Shown in pieces: positions 17,384 through 25,851 of a stretch of DNA of 64,000 nt (positions are counted from its first letter, which is position 1; the number at the start of each line of letters is the position of its first letter). A program made the position numbers and the translations under genes. The stretch lies in assembly GCA_028874335.1 (NCBI GenBank), contig JAPPJY010000096.1, forward strand, positions 1-64,000, given 5' to 3'. The notes under the pieces are model-generated. The model saw only the letters and a list, made by a program, of their open reading frames with translations. It was not told the origin of the DNA and did no database searches. Source of the DNA: Gemmatimonadota bacterium. GTDB taxonomy: Bacteria > Latescibacterota > UBA2968 > GCA-2709665.

Positions 17384-17863
17384 ATGGATTCACAACAGAT
17401 TTCGATTAAACCCTTCGAGAGAGAGGACCAGGACACAGTCAGGAATCTGATTCTGGATGGACTGGCCGAACACTGGGACGAAGTCGACACGAAGTTGAAT
17501 CCGGATCTGAATGATATCGGCGCCAGCTACGAAGGCGCAACGTTTCTGGTCGCTTGGCTCGACGGGGAAATTGTCGGCTCGGGCGCGCTGGTCCCCAGTT
17601 CGGACCACGTTGCGGAAATCGTCAGAATGTCGGTGGCAGCGGAGTACAGAAGACACGGAATCGGCCGCCAGATTCTGGAAAGGCTCTGTCAGAAGGCTAA
17701 GGAATCCGGAATTCAGCGGATTGTCCTGGAAACGAGCTCTTCCTGGACAGAAGCAATCGTGTTCTACAGACGATTCGGTTTTCGTGTTACAAGCCGTCAC
17801 AACGGACGGTTTGGCTGCGAGGTACACTTTGCTCTCGACCTGGCTACAGCCTCTGGACGGTGA
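17384..17863 (+). CDS. GNAT family N-acetyltransferase
   Basis: The 159-residue protein has motif A AAEYRRHGIGRQILERL near residue 88 following AEIVRMSV, and motif B WTEAIVFYRRFGFRVTSR. It is most like amino-acid or small-molecule GNATs. A GTG directly before the ATG is an alternative start. The 120 bp upstream are strikingly AT-rich (around 17275-17325, TATATAATATAG), unlike the rest of the window, and may contain its promoter. Confidence 0.85.
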   Translation: MDSQQISIKPFEREDQDTVRNLILDGLAEHWDEVDTKLNPDLNDIGASYEGATFLVAWLDGEIVGSGALVPSSDHVAEIVRMSVAAEYRRHGIGRQILERLCQKAKESGIQRIVLETSSSWTEAIVFYRRFGFRVTSRHNGRFGCEVHFALDLATASGR

Positions 17864-17904
17864 AGACGCCTGATCTGGCAGTGAAAATTGTCATTTTGCG
17901 TTAC

Positions 17905-18250
17905 GGTCGAAGCGCGTTCATTGAGCTTGTCGAAATGCCCGCGCTTCGCTCTGCGAACCGTGCCTTTCGACACACCTTCGCCGACCCTTCGACATTTCAA
18001 CAAGCTCAATGCAGACAGGCTCAGGGAGCGGCTCAGGACGCACGCCCGGTGACGATGAACCTTTTAGAAGATACCGCCAATTCCAAGTCTAGCAGCAAGA
18101 TTACTTTGCAAAATGCGTGCATGTTTCATCACGCTGCTTGCATGCCGAATGGTGGGTTGGAATCCCCCCACCGCATCAGCCGTCGCCGGCCCTTCGACAA
18201 GCTCAGGGGACGGCTCGGCTTCTGCGACTCCCCCTCAAGGGGGGAGTGAT
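17905..18250. repeat. Dispersed repeats with TTCGACAAGCTCAGG core, cluster 1
   Basis: The 484 bp gap before the terpene-cyclase-like gene is made of short units in both orientations: GAGCTTGTCGAA, CAACAAGCTCA, and CCCTTCGACAAGCTCAGG. The segment around 18167-18213 (CACCGCATCAGCCGTCGCCG and onward) recurs at 55618-55665, and a third cluster lies at 46825-46945. No gene is supported inside it. Confidence 0.65.
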
Positions 18251-18347
18251 TGGTCGATCAAACCGGCGCGCGTTCCCTGCCACCGATTTGGTTGCGGCTA
18301 AACGCCACGAAGACGGTATAGGAAGTGCTTATTATAGAAATGAAAAC

Positions 18348-19172
18348 ATGAAGACCGTCGATCCGGAAAAGGCAGCCGCTTTCGTTCTCGACGCGAATGA
18401 TCCCGTTCTTTCGAGTCTCGCCCTGTATGCGCGTGGTAATTGCGGTCGTGAAGGGGTGATCAAAGCGCTTCGAGTCTATCAACGGGATGACGGGGGCTGG
18501 ACGCGAACCGACAAGGACTTTCAGGGAGACCTGTCCATTATCAGCGCGACGTGGGTGGCCGTGCAATGGTTGAACTGGATAGGGGACCGGAGCAGTTCGG
18601 TTCTTGAAGACACGGTCGATTATCTTCAAAGAACCCAGCGTGAAGACGGAAGTTGGGACGAACCGGATGAGATCGTCAACTTCAATCCGCCATTCTGGAT
18701 GCTGCCCGGGCGGTACGAGAATCAGGTATGGCTGACCTCCGCGATCTGTTGTAAACTGAAGGAATCGGGCCGGGAACAACAGGTGGATTTCACGAAAGCG
18801 CTGGAGTTTCTCCGGCAGGGCTGGAATGGCGAAAGATTCCCGGTCTACCAGCACACGCATTGGATGGCAATGCCTCTCTTGCGTCTTATTGGAACCGGCG
18901 ACGAAGCGGATGAAAAAATCATCAGAGGCTGCAGAGACGTTCTTTACGATGCCGTGTCCACGAACGGGGCGGACCCGGGAGACACGATCTCGATCGCTTA
19001 TGCCAGCCACCTTGCCGGTGAAATCGCGGAACACCTTTTCGATATTTCGCTCGAAAAGGTAATTGGCTTTCAGCAGGATGACGGGGGCTGGATCACGAAT
19101 CATGGCGAGGAACATCGCGCGGCCTTTACGGTCGAAGCGCTGTTTCTGTTCAGGAGAATCGGCGTGAGCTGA
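18348..19172 (+). CDS. Prenyltransferase/squalene-oxidase-repeat protein (terpene-cyclase-like alpha/alpha toroid)
   Basis: Translation from the ATG at 18348 gives 274 residues with several QW-type repeats: QRDDGGWTRTDKDFQGD, QREDGSWDE and QQDDGGWITNHGEE. Such repeats build the alpha-alpha barrel of squalene-hopene cyclases and protein prenyltransferases. The protein is less than half the size of a full cyclase and lacks a recognisable DxDD catalytic motif, so it is a single-barrel relative of uncertain function. The frame is open upstream to 18117, but that stretch is the dispersed repeat and should not be translated. Confidence 0.78.
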   Translation: MKTVDPEKAAAFVLDANDPVLSSLALYARGNCGREGVIKALRVYQRDDGGWTRTDKDFQGDLSIISATWVAVQWLNWIGDRSSSVLEDTVDYLQRTQREDGSWDEPDEIVNFNPPFWMLPGRYENQVWLTSAICCKLKESGREQQVDFTKALEFLRQGWNGERFPVYQHTHWMAMPLLRLIGTGDEADEKIIRGCRDVLYDAVSTNGADPGDTISIAYASHLAGEIAEHLFDISLEKVIGFQQDDGGWITNHGEEHRAAFTVEALFLFRRIGVS

Positions 19173-19242
19173 ATACCATGGCTCGCGCGGAAAAGCTTCT
19201 CGTGAAGCTGCCACAGCACAGGAACCTCCAGGGATCTCTTGA

Positions 19243-19953
19243 ATGACTCCTCATTCCAGCGACGTGACATCCGATGAGACTGCCCGGTACTATGCGGCGC
19301 GTGCGCCGGAGTACGACCTCAGCGCGGGGTATCTGACTCTCGATGCAGACCCTGTCCGCGTTGCGAAAAAGAGAAGATTTCAACAGATTTTTCAAGGACA
19401 CGACGTCATCGAGATCGCGTGTGGAACCGGATACTGGACGGAGGTCCTCGCAGAAACCGCGAAATCGGTTGTCGGCATCGACGTCAACCCGGAGATGATC
19501 TCGCGGGCTCAATCGAGGTGTGGGCATTTGCCGCACGTGAAATTCCGACTGGCAGACGCGTATTCCCTTGGCCCCGAGGCAGGTACTTTCACGGCAGCGT
19601 TCGCCGTCTGGTGGTGGTCGCACATTCCCAGGTCCCGCGTGGGAGAGTTTCTGCGATCGCTCCACCGCAGGCTGATTCCCGGAGCGCCGGTGCTGTTTTC
19701 GGACCAGCTCGAATACGACGTTCCCAGGGTTGACGGCATGGCAACGCAACGGCATGAGGATTCCAACGGCGATACCATCGAGCGGCGTGTTCTCTCAAAC
19801 GGACAGGAGCACGACATCGTGAAGAATTTCCCGTCCGAACGGGAGCTCGTTGCTGCCGTGAGTGAATTTGGTACGGACATTCAGTACCGCGAGTGGCCGG
19901 GAGAGAAACATTGGGAACTGACGTACATTTCCGCGCAGACTGCACGAGTTTGA
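19243..19953 (+). CDS. Class I SAM-dependent methyltransferase
   Basis: The 236-residue protein has motif I VIEIACGTGYWTEVLA near residue 56, motif II VVGIDVNPEMI, motif IV FTAAFAVWWWSHIP and motif VI LIPGAPVLFSDQL. The order and spacing are those of small-molecule methyltransferases of the UbiE/COQ5-like group. Substrate unknown. It follows the terpene-cyclase-like gene by 70 bp on the same strand. Confidence 0.87.
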   Translation: MTPHSSDVTSDETARYYAARAPEYDLSAGYLTLDADPVRVAKKRRFQQIFQGHDVIEIACGTGYWTEVLAETAKSVVGIDVNPEMISRAQSRCGHLPHVKFRLADAYSLGPEAGTFTAAFAVWWWSHIPRSRVGEFLRSLHRRLIPGAPVLFSDQLEYDVPRVDGMATQRHEDSNGDTIERRVLSNGQEHDIVKNFPSERELVAAVSEFGTDIQYREWPGEKHWELTYISAQTARV

Positions 19954-20036
19954 ACTGGCAAGGCAGCACGAATCGATGGCTCCTGTTCCTCACTCCAACT
20001 GTTCACGTTACTCGACGATAAGTTAGGGTACACTTG

Positions 20037-20720
20037 ATGAGACGATCATTGGCAATACTGGCAGTTGCGATGGTGAGCATTCCTGACTTTGGTTGGACAG
20101 AGGCTGAAGACCATCTCCACGTTCGAGAGCGGACCGGTTACTCTTCCGAGCCTGTGGGCAGTGCGCGGATGGACAAACGCATTACAGAGTCCGCGTTACG
20201 TTACCGGAAATATGGTGCTGTGGCTGCACGGGCCGGATTTCACGACATTGCGTTTCCAAAGGATAGCAAGGAATTTCACCGTTTGAATGGATATGGGCTC
20301 CTGGTCGTCACAGCCGTCTCGCAAGATAGTTCTGAGCTTCCACTCAGACGCGTCTACGTACAAGGCGAGCATGGACATGAAGTCCTGCAGCGGCTTTTTT
20401 CAATCTCATCGGCGGTAGAACCTCCGGACGGAGACGTTGCACAGGTTTTCGGTCCGTTCCGGGCTGATGCCATGTATCTCTTTCCGGTACATTGGAAGTT
20501 TAAGGACAGCAAGCTTCTCACTGATTTCGCGCAGAATCGAAGAGGCTTTCAACTGGCAACCTTCCCCGAACGTATTCCGTCAGCCTTGAAGGCGCTTCCA
20601 AAGGAGAAGCCCACGTCGATTCCTCCATTGGAAGAAATACGACAGTTCGCGCTCAGAGAGTATCCTGATCTCGGTCGTTTTCTGGTAGAAGTGCAACGGG
20701 AAAGACGTAAAGAAGATTAA
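20037..20720 (+). CDS. Hypothetical exported protein
   Basis: The 227-residue protein starts with a signal-peptide-like MRRSLAILAVAMVSIPDFGW. The mature part contains HGHEVLQRLFSI, VFGPFRADAMYLFPVHWKF and a basic C-terminal helix ending RERRKED. I do not recognise the family. The TTG immediately before the ATG could also serve as start. It lies between two methyltransferase genes on the same strand, separated by 83 and 24 bp. Confidence 0.65.
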   Translation: MRRSLAILAVAMVSIPDFGWTEAEDHLHVRERTGYSSEPVGSARMDKRITESALRYRKYGAVAARAGFHDIAFPKDSKEFHRLNGYGLLVVTAVSQDSSELPLRRVYVQGEHGHEVLQRLFSISSAVEPPDGDVAQVFGPFRADAMYLFPVHWKFKDSKLLTDFAQNRRGFQLATFPERIPSALKALPKEKPTSIPPLEEIRQFALREYPDLGRFLVEVQRERRKED

Positions 20721-20744
20721 GTTGCACTGTTTCGCCTGGAGCGC

Positions 20745-21508
20745 GTGACCTTGAATGGAATCTACCAACTCCCCGAGTATTACGAGATCGCGTTCTCTTT
20801 CCGCGATATTCCGCGGGAGGTAGACGTTCTGGGAGAGGCCGCCCGTCGCTTTGCAGAAATCCCTGTCAAAACCTTTCTCGAGATCGGATGCGGCAACAGC
20901 CCCCACATGGAAGAACTGACAGGCAGAGGCTATGACTTCATAGGAATCGACACAAGTGACGAGATGCTCACGTACTCGAAGGAGAAAGCCGGTGAACGGG
21001 GAGCTGACGCGCGGTGAAGGCAAACATGGTCGACTTTCGTATCGACCGGGCTGTTGATTTCGCCTTCGTGATGTTCGGCTCTCCTTATGTGAAGAACAGC
21101 GAGGAGCTTGCCTCACATTTCGACGCGGTCGCCAGAACATTGAGGCCAGATGGTCTTTATCTGCTGGATTGGTGCGTCAGGTTCGACATCCAGGATTTCA
21201 GCGAGGATTCCTGGGAAGTTGAAAAGAATGGTGTCGTCGTGAAGGCCAGTTTCGCTTCGCGGGTTTTGGACAAAGCAGAGCAACTCTACGAGGACACCGA
21301 ATGCCTCGAGATTCTAGAAGACGGAGAGGTCAAGAAAGTTGAAGGAGCATCCGTCAAGCGGGTGATCTTCCCTCAAGAGTTTTTATTCTTCATTTCTGCG
21401 CGCTCCGACTTCGAGTTTCTTGGATGGTGGAATGACTGGGATCTATCAACACCACTGAGCGGCGATGGGAAGATCAACCGTCCGATCATGCTGCTCAGAA
21501 GAACATAG
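20745..21508 (+). pseudogene. Frameshifted class I SAM-dependent methyltransferase
   Basis: Two abutting frames together make one methyltransferase of about 253 residues. The first (20745-21017) holds motif I TFLEIGCGNSPHMEEL and motif II FIGIDTSDEMLTYS, and stops at TGA. The second (21014-21508), opening with GTG four bases back, holds VDFAFVMFGSPYV, TLRPDGLYLLDWC and the C-terminal cap. A single missing base near 21013 would explain the break: inserting one nucleotide before GTGAAG restores a continuous frame. It could be a true pseudogene, a sequencing error or, less likely, translational coupling of two half-proteins. Confidence 0.75.
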
Positions 21509-22162
21509 AAACCCCGCCATCGCCAGCTTCTTCCTTTGCAGGCATATTTCATGCGCCCACGTTTCTACAAATCTCGAGACCGAGGCTCTTTTTCCCGACG
21601 AAGGCAACAAATCGATATATATATGCTGCAGGGAAGTTAAACGCGAAATCAGACTCTGGTTCAATCGTGAAGTCTATAGGATGCATTCCTGAACATGTTC
21701 GGCCTACAAGCTTCAATGCAACATGTTCCCGAATGTTCGCAGATCTTCGCATTAGGTACGCGTTACCGTAATTGTTCGGTAATACCGTAGTTATGGGCCA
21801 TGCCGTACTTGTGGCGATACACTCAGTGGAAGCGGAGCAAACCAGGGCGGAGGGGAGTTCCGAATTCGCGGCCGCTCTCCTATTTCAGGGTGTAGAAGGC
21901 CGCCATCAGATTCGATCTTGGACGCCGATTGGGTCCGTACCAAGCCGAATCTTCGGCTGCCACACGTAGATCTCATTAGTGTAGGCCGTGCCTTCTGTGG
22001 TGGGGTGTTTTATTAGCGGAGGCACCTTGTGGTCACACACAGGGTCGAAAGCGCCGTGAACCCTGGGCCGCACCAACCCCTTCCCCAAATCGGGAAAACC
22101 AAAAGCCGAATCCCGCTGGCGCCCCGCGAATTTGTGAGGGTATTGCAAGCCCGGCACCAGCC
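21509..22162. other. Gene-poor stretch before the integron cassette array
   Basis: No convincing gene is present in these 654 bp; only short frames lacking family signatures occur. There is a small TATATATA tract near 21616. Because the first attC begins at its right end, part of it may be the remnant of a cassette or the junction with the flanking chromosome. No integrase gene and no attI site were recognised. Confidence 0.5.
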
Positions 22163-22249
22163 CATAACACGTCCGCTTGCGGCTCAGCCCTGTCGGGCTT
22201 CGACCTAACCCGCTGACGCGGGTTCGCAAGCGGCGGGAACGTTAAATGC
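22163..22249 (+). other. Integron attC site 1
   Basis: The site opens CATAACACGTCCGCTTGCGG and closes CGCAAGCGGCGGGAACGTTAAATG. CCGCTTGCG and CGCAAGCGG are exact complements, and the outer TAAC/GTTAAAT boxes fit RYYYAAC/GTTRRRY. Between them is an AACCCGC/GCGGGTT hairpin. Confidence 0.8.
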
Positions 22250-22426
22250 AAGCAGCGCAAAAGCCCAACCACTCCACCCCGAAAAATCGAGCACAAAACC
22301 AAAAACAGGTAAACCAACATGGCAAACGGATTCTATATGAAATTTTCAGGAGAGCTCCTAGTCGTTCAGCCAGATGTTGTGTTCCCTCCTGCATCTCTTT
22401 GAAGAAATAAAAAAGGATACATTCCC

Positions 22427-23275
22427 ATGATCTTCATGTGCCCGCCCGTGCGGCTGGGAAAAACCGCCGAAGAACGAGATGCTTTTCTTCGCAAAGTTGG
22501 TGTTTTGAACGTCCAGACCGTCTCTATGGCTACCCCGGCAGACTGGGCCGATTCAGATGTGGAAAGCGCCCGGGATTTTCTGGAGGCGCATGAGATTCGC
22601 ATCGGCGAGTTCAGCGCGTTCCACAAGCGCTTTGCTTCAGACGATTTGGAAGTGTATCGTGAGGCTCAGGAGCACTACCGCAGGCAGTTGCACCATGCCC
22701 ACATTTTGAACGCCCATTGCGTGGGCTTTGCCATTATTTGCGACCGGGCCACACCGCAGATGTGGTCCGAAGCAACCTGGCATCGCTGCATTGAGGCGGT
22801 GAAGGAACTGGTGGAAGCAGCCGAAGCCGCGCAGATGGACGTGGCTGCGCACCCCCACATCATCAGCCCGCTCTGCTCACTGGAACGCTATCGGGAACTT
22901 CTGGACGCTGTAAATTCTCCTCGCCTCAAGGTGCTGATGGACCCTGTGAATCTCACCTGGCCGCAAATGGTCTACAACACAGACGATTTGATCAACCGGA
23001 TCTTCGACGAACTGGCGGATCACATCGTTGCCGTTCATGCCAAAGACCTTGCCCTTTCGGCAGTGCAGCGCAACGGAAAGCATCTTTCTGTGGTCCACGT
23101 GGATGAGGCCGTTCCCGGAACCGGCACCCTGGACTATCACACACTCCTTCGCCGGTTGGATGCCCTGGACCACAACGTTAGTGTGCACGTCGAACACTTT
23201 GACCAACCCGACACCATTGCCGGTCAGGAATATATTCGGTACGTGGCCAGAGAACTGGGGATTACATTGCATTGA
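22427..23275 (+). CDS. Sugar phosphate isomerase/epimerase-like TIM barrel (cassette 1)
   Basis: The 282-residue protein belongs to the xylose-isomerase-like/AP-endonuclease-2 TIM-barrel superfamily. Candidate metal ligands lie in order: DVAAHPHII near residue 145, VLMDPVNLTWP near 170, VAVHAKDLAL near 205, PGTGTLDY near 235 and VHVEHFDQPD near 255. Members isomerise or epimerise sugars or related polyols; no substrate can be given. There is no signal peptide. The gene is the sole gene of the first cassette, between attC 1 and attC 2, preceded by a 177 bp leader. A 27-codon frame at 22319-22402 in that leader has no supporting evidence. Confidence 0.8.
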   Translation: MIFMCPPVRLGKTAEERDAFLRKVGVLNVQTVSMATPADWADSDVESARDFLEAHEIRIGEFSAFHKRFASDDLEVYREAQEHYRRQLHHAHILNAHCVGFAIICDRATPQMWSEATWHRCIEAVKELVEAAEAAQMDVAAHPHIISPLCSLERYRELLDAVNSPRLKVLMDPVNLTWPQMVYNTDDLINRIFDELADHIVAVHAKDLALSAVQRNGKHLSVVHVDEAVPGTGTLDYHTLLRRLDALDHNVSVHVEHFDQPDTIAGQEYIRYVARELGITLH

Positions 23276-23425
23276 ACTCCTAGGGTGTGTACGACAATAG
23301 GTTTTTGAGCCGAAAATGGGCCAGATCTGTGTAGGGCGAATGAATGAATAGAGACAGAAATTGAAGGTGTGCGCTCTATTTTCGCCCCTGTAAGGGCTTC
23401 GCCGTGAAGGGGGCGCGCTGCCAGC

Positions 23426-23558
23426 ATTTAACACGTCCATTTGTGGCTGCGCTTGTCATCCGGTTTGCTAAAGGCAAAGGCGCAAACCGGCTGCCAATGC
23501 TCGACCCAACCCGCCCAAAAGGCCGGGCGGGTTCACAAATGGCGAGACCGTTATATGC
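23426..23558 (+). other. Integron attC site 2
   Basis: The site opens ATTTAACACGTCCATTTGTG (an exact RYYYAAC box) and closes CACAAATGGCGAGACCGTTA. CCATTTGTG and CACAAATGG are exact complements. The interior has two further inverted repeats (CCGGTTTGC/GCAAACCGG and AACCCGCCC/GGGCGGGTT). It is about 133 bp long, within the attC range. Confidence 0.8.
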
Positions 23559-23601
23559 AACCGTGCCTAAAGATCGAACACCCCCATCGACTGGCGTTAC
23601 C

Positions 23602-24414
23602 ATGGACGATCTAAGCGATATACGCGAGATGTACAATACTGGCTGGGATGCCGAGGCAAACAGGTTGGAGCGCCACCAACTCGAAGCTGATATTACTTGG
23701 CGCTATTTGAAGCTCTACCTGCCACCTCACGGCAGGCTCCTCGAAGTCGGTTTCGGCACGGGGTTTTACACCTTTCCCCTAGCGCGGCGAGGTTACCAGA
23801 TCACGGCCGTCGACCTTGCCGATGAGTACGTAACCCGATGCAAGGCGAGGGCCGAAGAGCTTGACCTTTATGATCAGATTGATTTCCGGGCTGGCGATGC
23901 ACGTACGCTGGATGGCATTACGCGCGGTAAGTTCGACGCTGTTCTCCTTATGGGTCCTCTGTACCATCTCCTGCTTGAGACCGACCAAACAGCAGCTCTG
24001 CGGTCAGCCTATGCCTGCCTGAAACCGGGGGGCGTGATCCTTTCTGCGCTGATTTCCAGATTCGGCATTCTTGATCACCTCATCAAGAAGAACCCCTCGT
24101 GGATTGAGAACCAGGAAGAGGTTTGGTCGCTGGCCAGGCAGGGCCACCGCCCTGCTGATGCCCCAAGAGGTGGCTTCCGCGGCTATTATGTTCGGCTGGA
24201 TGAGATCGCCCCCATGCATGAGACTGTGGGATTCCACACCCTCAAGATTGCAGGTGTCGAGCCAGCTATCTCCGCTGACGACGAGAGCTACAACTCCCTT
24301 GAGGGGAAGCAGAGAGACCTCTGGTTGAATCTGCTATTTGAAGTCAGTGCGGAACAGAGCATGGTGGCTTCGTCCAGACACATATTCTACGTAGGGCAAA
24401 GACCAGAGGATTGA
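23602..24414 (+). CDS. Class I SAM-dependent methyltransferase (cassette 2)
   Basis: From the ATG at 23602 the product is 270 residues. Motif I is LLEVGFGTGFYTFPLARRG near residue 45, motif II ITAVDLADEYV, motif IV FDAVLLMGPLYHLLL and motif VI LKPGGVILSALIS. The layout resembles methyltransferases acting on small molecules. The open frame runs upstream to 23404, but those 66 codons are attC 2 and are surely untranslated. The gene is alone between attC 2 and attC 3, with its stop 16 bp before attC 3. Confidence 0.86.
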   Translation: MDDLSDIREMYNTGWDAEANRLERHQLEADITWRYLKLYLPPHGRLLEVGFGTGFYTFPLARRGYQITAVDLADEYVTRCKARAEELDLYDQIDFRAGDARTLDGITRGKFDAVLLMGPLYHLLLETDQTAALRSAYACLKPGGVILSALISRFGILDHLIKKNPSWIENQEEVWSLARQGHRPADAPRGGFRGYYVRLDEIAPMHETVGFHTLKIAGVEPAISADDESYNSLEGKQRDLWLNLLFEVSAEQSMVASSRHIFYVGQRPED

Positions 24415-24430
24415 TACTCGACCACGGCGG

Positions 24431-24515
24431 CATATAACACCGTGCCCCCGGCTTCGGGCCATTCGGCCCTTCGCCCAACCGCTGGCGCGGTTCGGGGGCA
24501 CGAAATCGTTATGCA
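24431..24515 (+). other. Integron attC site 3
   Basis: The site opens CATATAACACCGTGCCCCCG and closes CGGGGGCACGAAATCGTTAT. GTGCCCCCG and CGGGGGCAC are exact complements, with inner hairpins GGGCC/GGCCC and AACCGC/GCGGTT. It is nearly identical to attC 4. Confidence 0.85.
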
Positions 24516-24548
24516 CAATTTCGGCTAATGGGAAATGCGAGGCGACGA

Positions 24549-25415
24549 ATGCTGATCGACACATTCCCGGACTTCATGAGAGTTTGGCAGAGGTTCGTGG
24601 TTGCTGACGAAGACGGCAAGCTGGAAGCCTGGATGGACTACATGGCTGCCTACCCGGAACTGCTCGAGAAGCAGAAGGCGGACTACGAACGCAGCGAACA
24701 GTCTTGGGAGGAAATTGCGAGGACAAGGATCTTTCCGGAGCTTGAGGACCGAATGCCGGCAATGCAGAAGGCAAGCCGTCTGATACGCGAAATGGCCCCT
24801 GACGTGGCGACTTCTGCAAGGCAGATTCTCAGTCTGCAATCCGACCCGATTATCGTGGCTTACGTTGGGATCGGATGTGGCGCTGGCTGGGCGACGGAAT
24901 ACGGCGGAGAGCCTGCAGTTCTGCTTGGTCTCGAGAATATCGTAGAGTGCGGTTGGACGGACGAATCAAGCCTTGGCGGACTCGTTGCACACGAGGTCGG
25001 GCACCTGTTCCACTTTGAATTGCGTAGAAAAGAAAATCTTGAAAAGGGGCGCGGTCCGTTCTGGCAACTGTACGCCGAAGGCTTCGCGCAACGCATTGAG
25101 CATCTTGTCGCGAGCAAACCTACCTGGCACATGGCGACTGGCATCAACGACGAGACCTGGCTGCCGTGGTGCGAGGAAAACCTGTCGTACCTAGCCTCTG
25201 AGTTTCTGGAATCGTCGGATTCCGAGGAGAAGACGAGAAGATTCTTCGGTCACTGGTACGATCTACGAGGCAAGAAGCAGTGCGGTTACTACCTCGGACA
25301 CGAAGTATTAGCCAGGATGGAAGAAACAGATCCACTCAGAACAATCGCGCTCTATCCTGAGCCAGAGAAGCGGATCTTGGAGGTAGTGCAGATGATGGCC
25401 GGAAACTACGCATAA
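24549..25415 (+). CDS. DUF2268-like putative zinc metalloprotease (cassette 3)
   Basis: The 288-residue product (start at 24549 favoured by a GAGG site; 24528 is possible) contains the zinc-protease motif VAHEVGHLFHFEL near residue 154, followed by YAEGFAQRIEHLV near 190, whose Glu suits a gluzincin third ligand. This pattern fits DUF2268-type predicted Zn-dependent proteases. A glycine-rich strand before the motif (IVAYVGIGCGAGWATEYGG) is characteristic. There is no signal peptide. The TAA stop at 25413-25415 is part of attC 4, so gene and recombination site form one compact cassette. Confidence 0.75.
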   Translation: MLIDTFPDFMRVWQRFVVADEDGKLEAWMDYMAAYPELLEKQKADYERSEQSWEEIARTRIFPELEDRMPAMQKASRLIREMAPDVATSARQILSLQSDPIIVAYVGIGCGAGWATEYGGEPAVLLGLENIVECGWTDESSLGGLVAHEVGHLFHFELRRKENLEKGRGPFWQLYAEGFAQRIEHLVASKPTWHMATGINDETWLPWCEENLSYLASEFLESSDSEEKTRRFFGHWYDLRGKKQCGYYLGHEVLARMEETDPLRTIALYPEPEKRILEVVQMMAGNYA

Positions 25416-25491
25416 CACCGTGCCCCCGGCTTCGGGCCATTCGGCCCTTCGCGCAACCGCTTCGCGGTTCGGGGGCACGAAGACGTTAGCA
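25410..25491 (+). other. Integron attC site 4
   Basis: The site opens GCATAACACCGTGCCCCCGG and closes CGGGGGCACGAAGACGTTAG. It shares nearly all bases with attC 3, differing mainly in the terminal loop (CCGCTTCGCGG instead of CCGCTGGCGCGG). The stop codon of the metalloprotease gene falls within its left core box. Confidence 0.85.
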
Positions 25492-25510
25492 GCCATGCCA
25501 GTCGAAACCA

Positions 25511-25851
25511 ATGACTGCGAATGACCTCCGTGCTGCTCTGGTTGCGGCGTTACCTGCACTCCTGCTTCCCATTCTCATGACAGCGGGGAGGGTCGTTGAG
25601 GTCCTCCGGTTAAACGTGGGAGCGGACCTTCCGCCGGCAACCAAAGCGTTCTTCGTCCATTCTCGACGTTGCTTCTGTTAACCGGGGTCCTGAGTTGGTG
25701 CCGACAGCCGGGCATGGGCTGCTGGCTGGGGTTCGGCCTGACATTTTTCGGCTTCTCGATCATGGTGAGCGGCTGTGAGTCATGGAAGGCCGTTCTCTGC
25801 TGTCTCTGCTGTAAAAAAAGACGGTACAGATTTTGGAGGTCATCGCAATGA
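25511..25851 (+). pseudogene. Possible remnant of a fourth cassette: small membrane protein, frameshifted
   Basis: Right after attC 4 an ATG frame of 56 codons (25511-25681) encodes one hydrophobic helix (LVAALPALLLPILMTAG). A second frame (25669-25851) encodes another (GCWLGFGLTFFGFSIMVSG). Joined by a frameshift near 25675 they would give a protein of about 115 residues with two membrane segments, a common kind of cassette product. No attC follows, so if it was a cassette its right end is lost. Evidence is weak. Confidence 0.35.

Larger units (their letters stand above)
22163..25491 (+). mobile_element. Integron gene-cassette array without integrase (CALIN-type)
   Basis: Four attC-like sites in the same orientation (22163-22249, 23426-23558, 24431-24515, 25410-25491) separate three single-gene cassettes, all read on the plus strand. 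Each site begins with a TAAC-containing core box, ends with a GTTA core box, and folds through complementary L boxes into an imperfect hairpin with extruded internal hairpins. The stop codon of the third cassette gene lies inside its attC, as is usual in cassettes. The two right-hand sites are nearly identical, implying a common lineage. No tyrosine recombinase IntI is encoded within the window. Confidence 0.82.

Noticed and set aside
21772-21969. 65-codon frame before the integron array
   Set aside because: No family signature and no clear ribosome-binding site; left as unannotated sequence.
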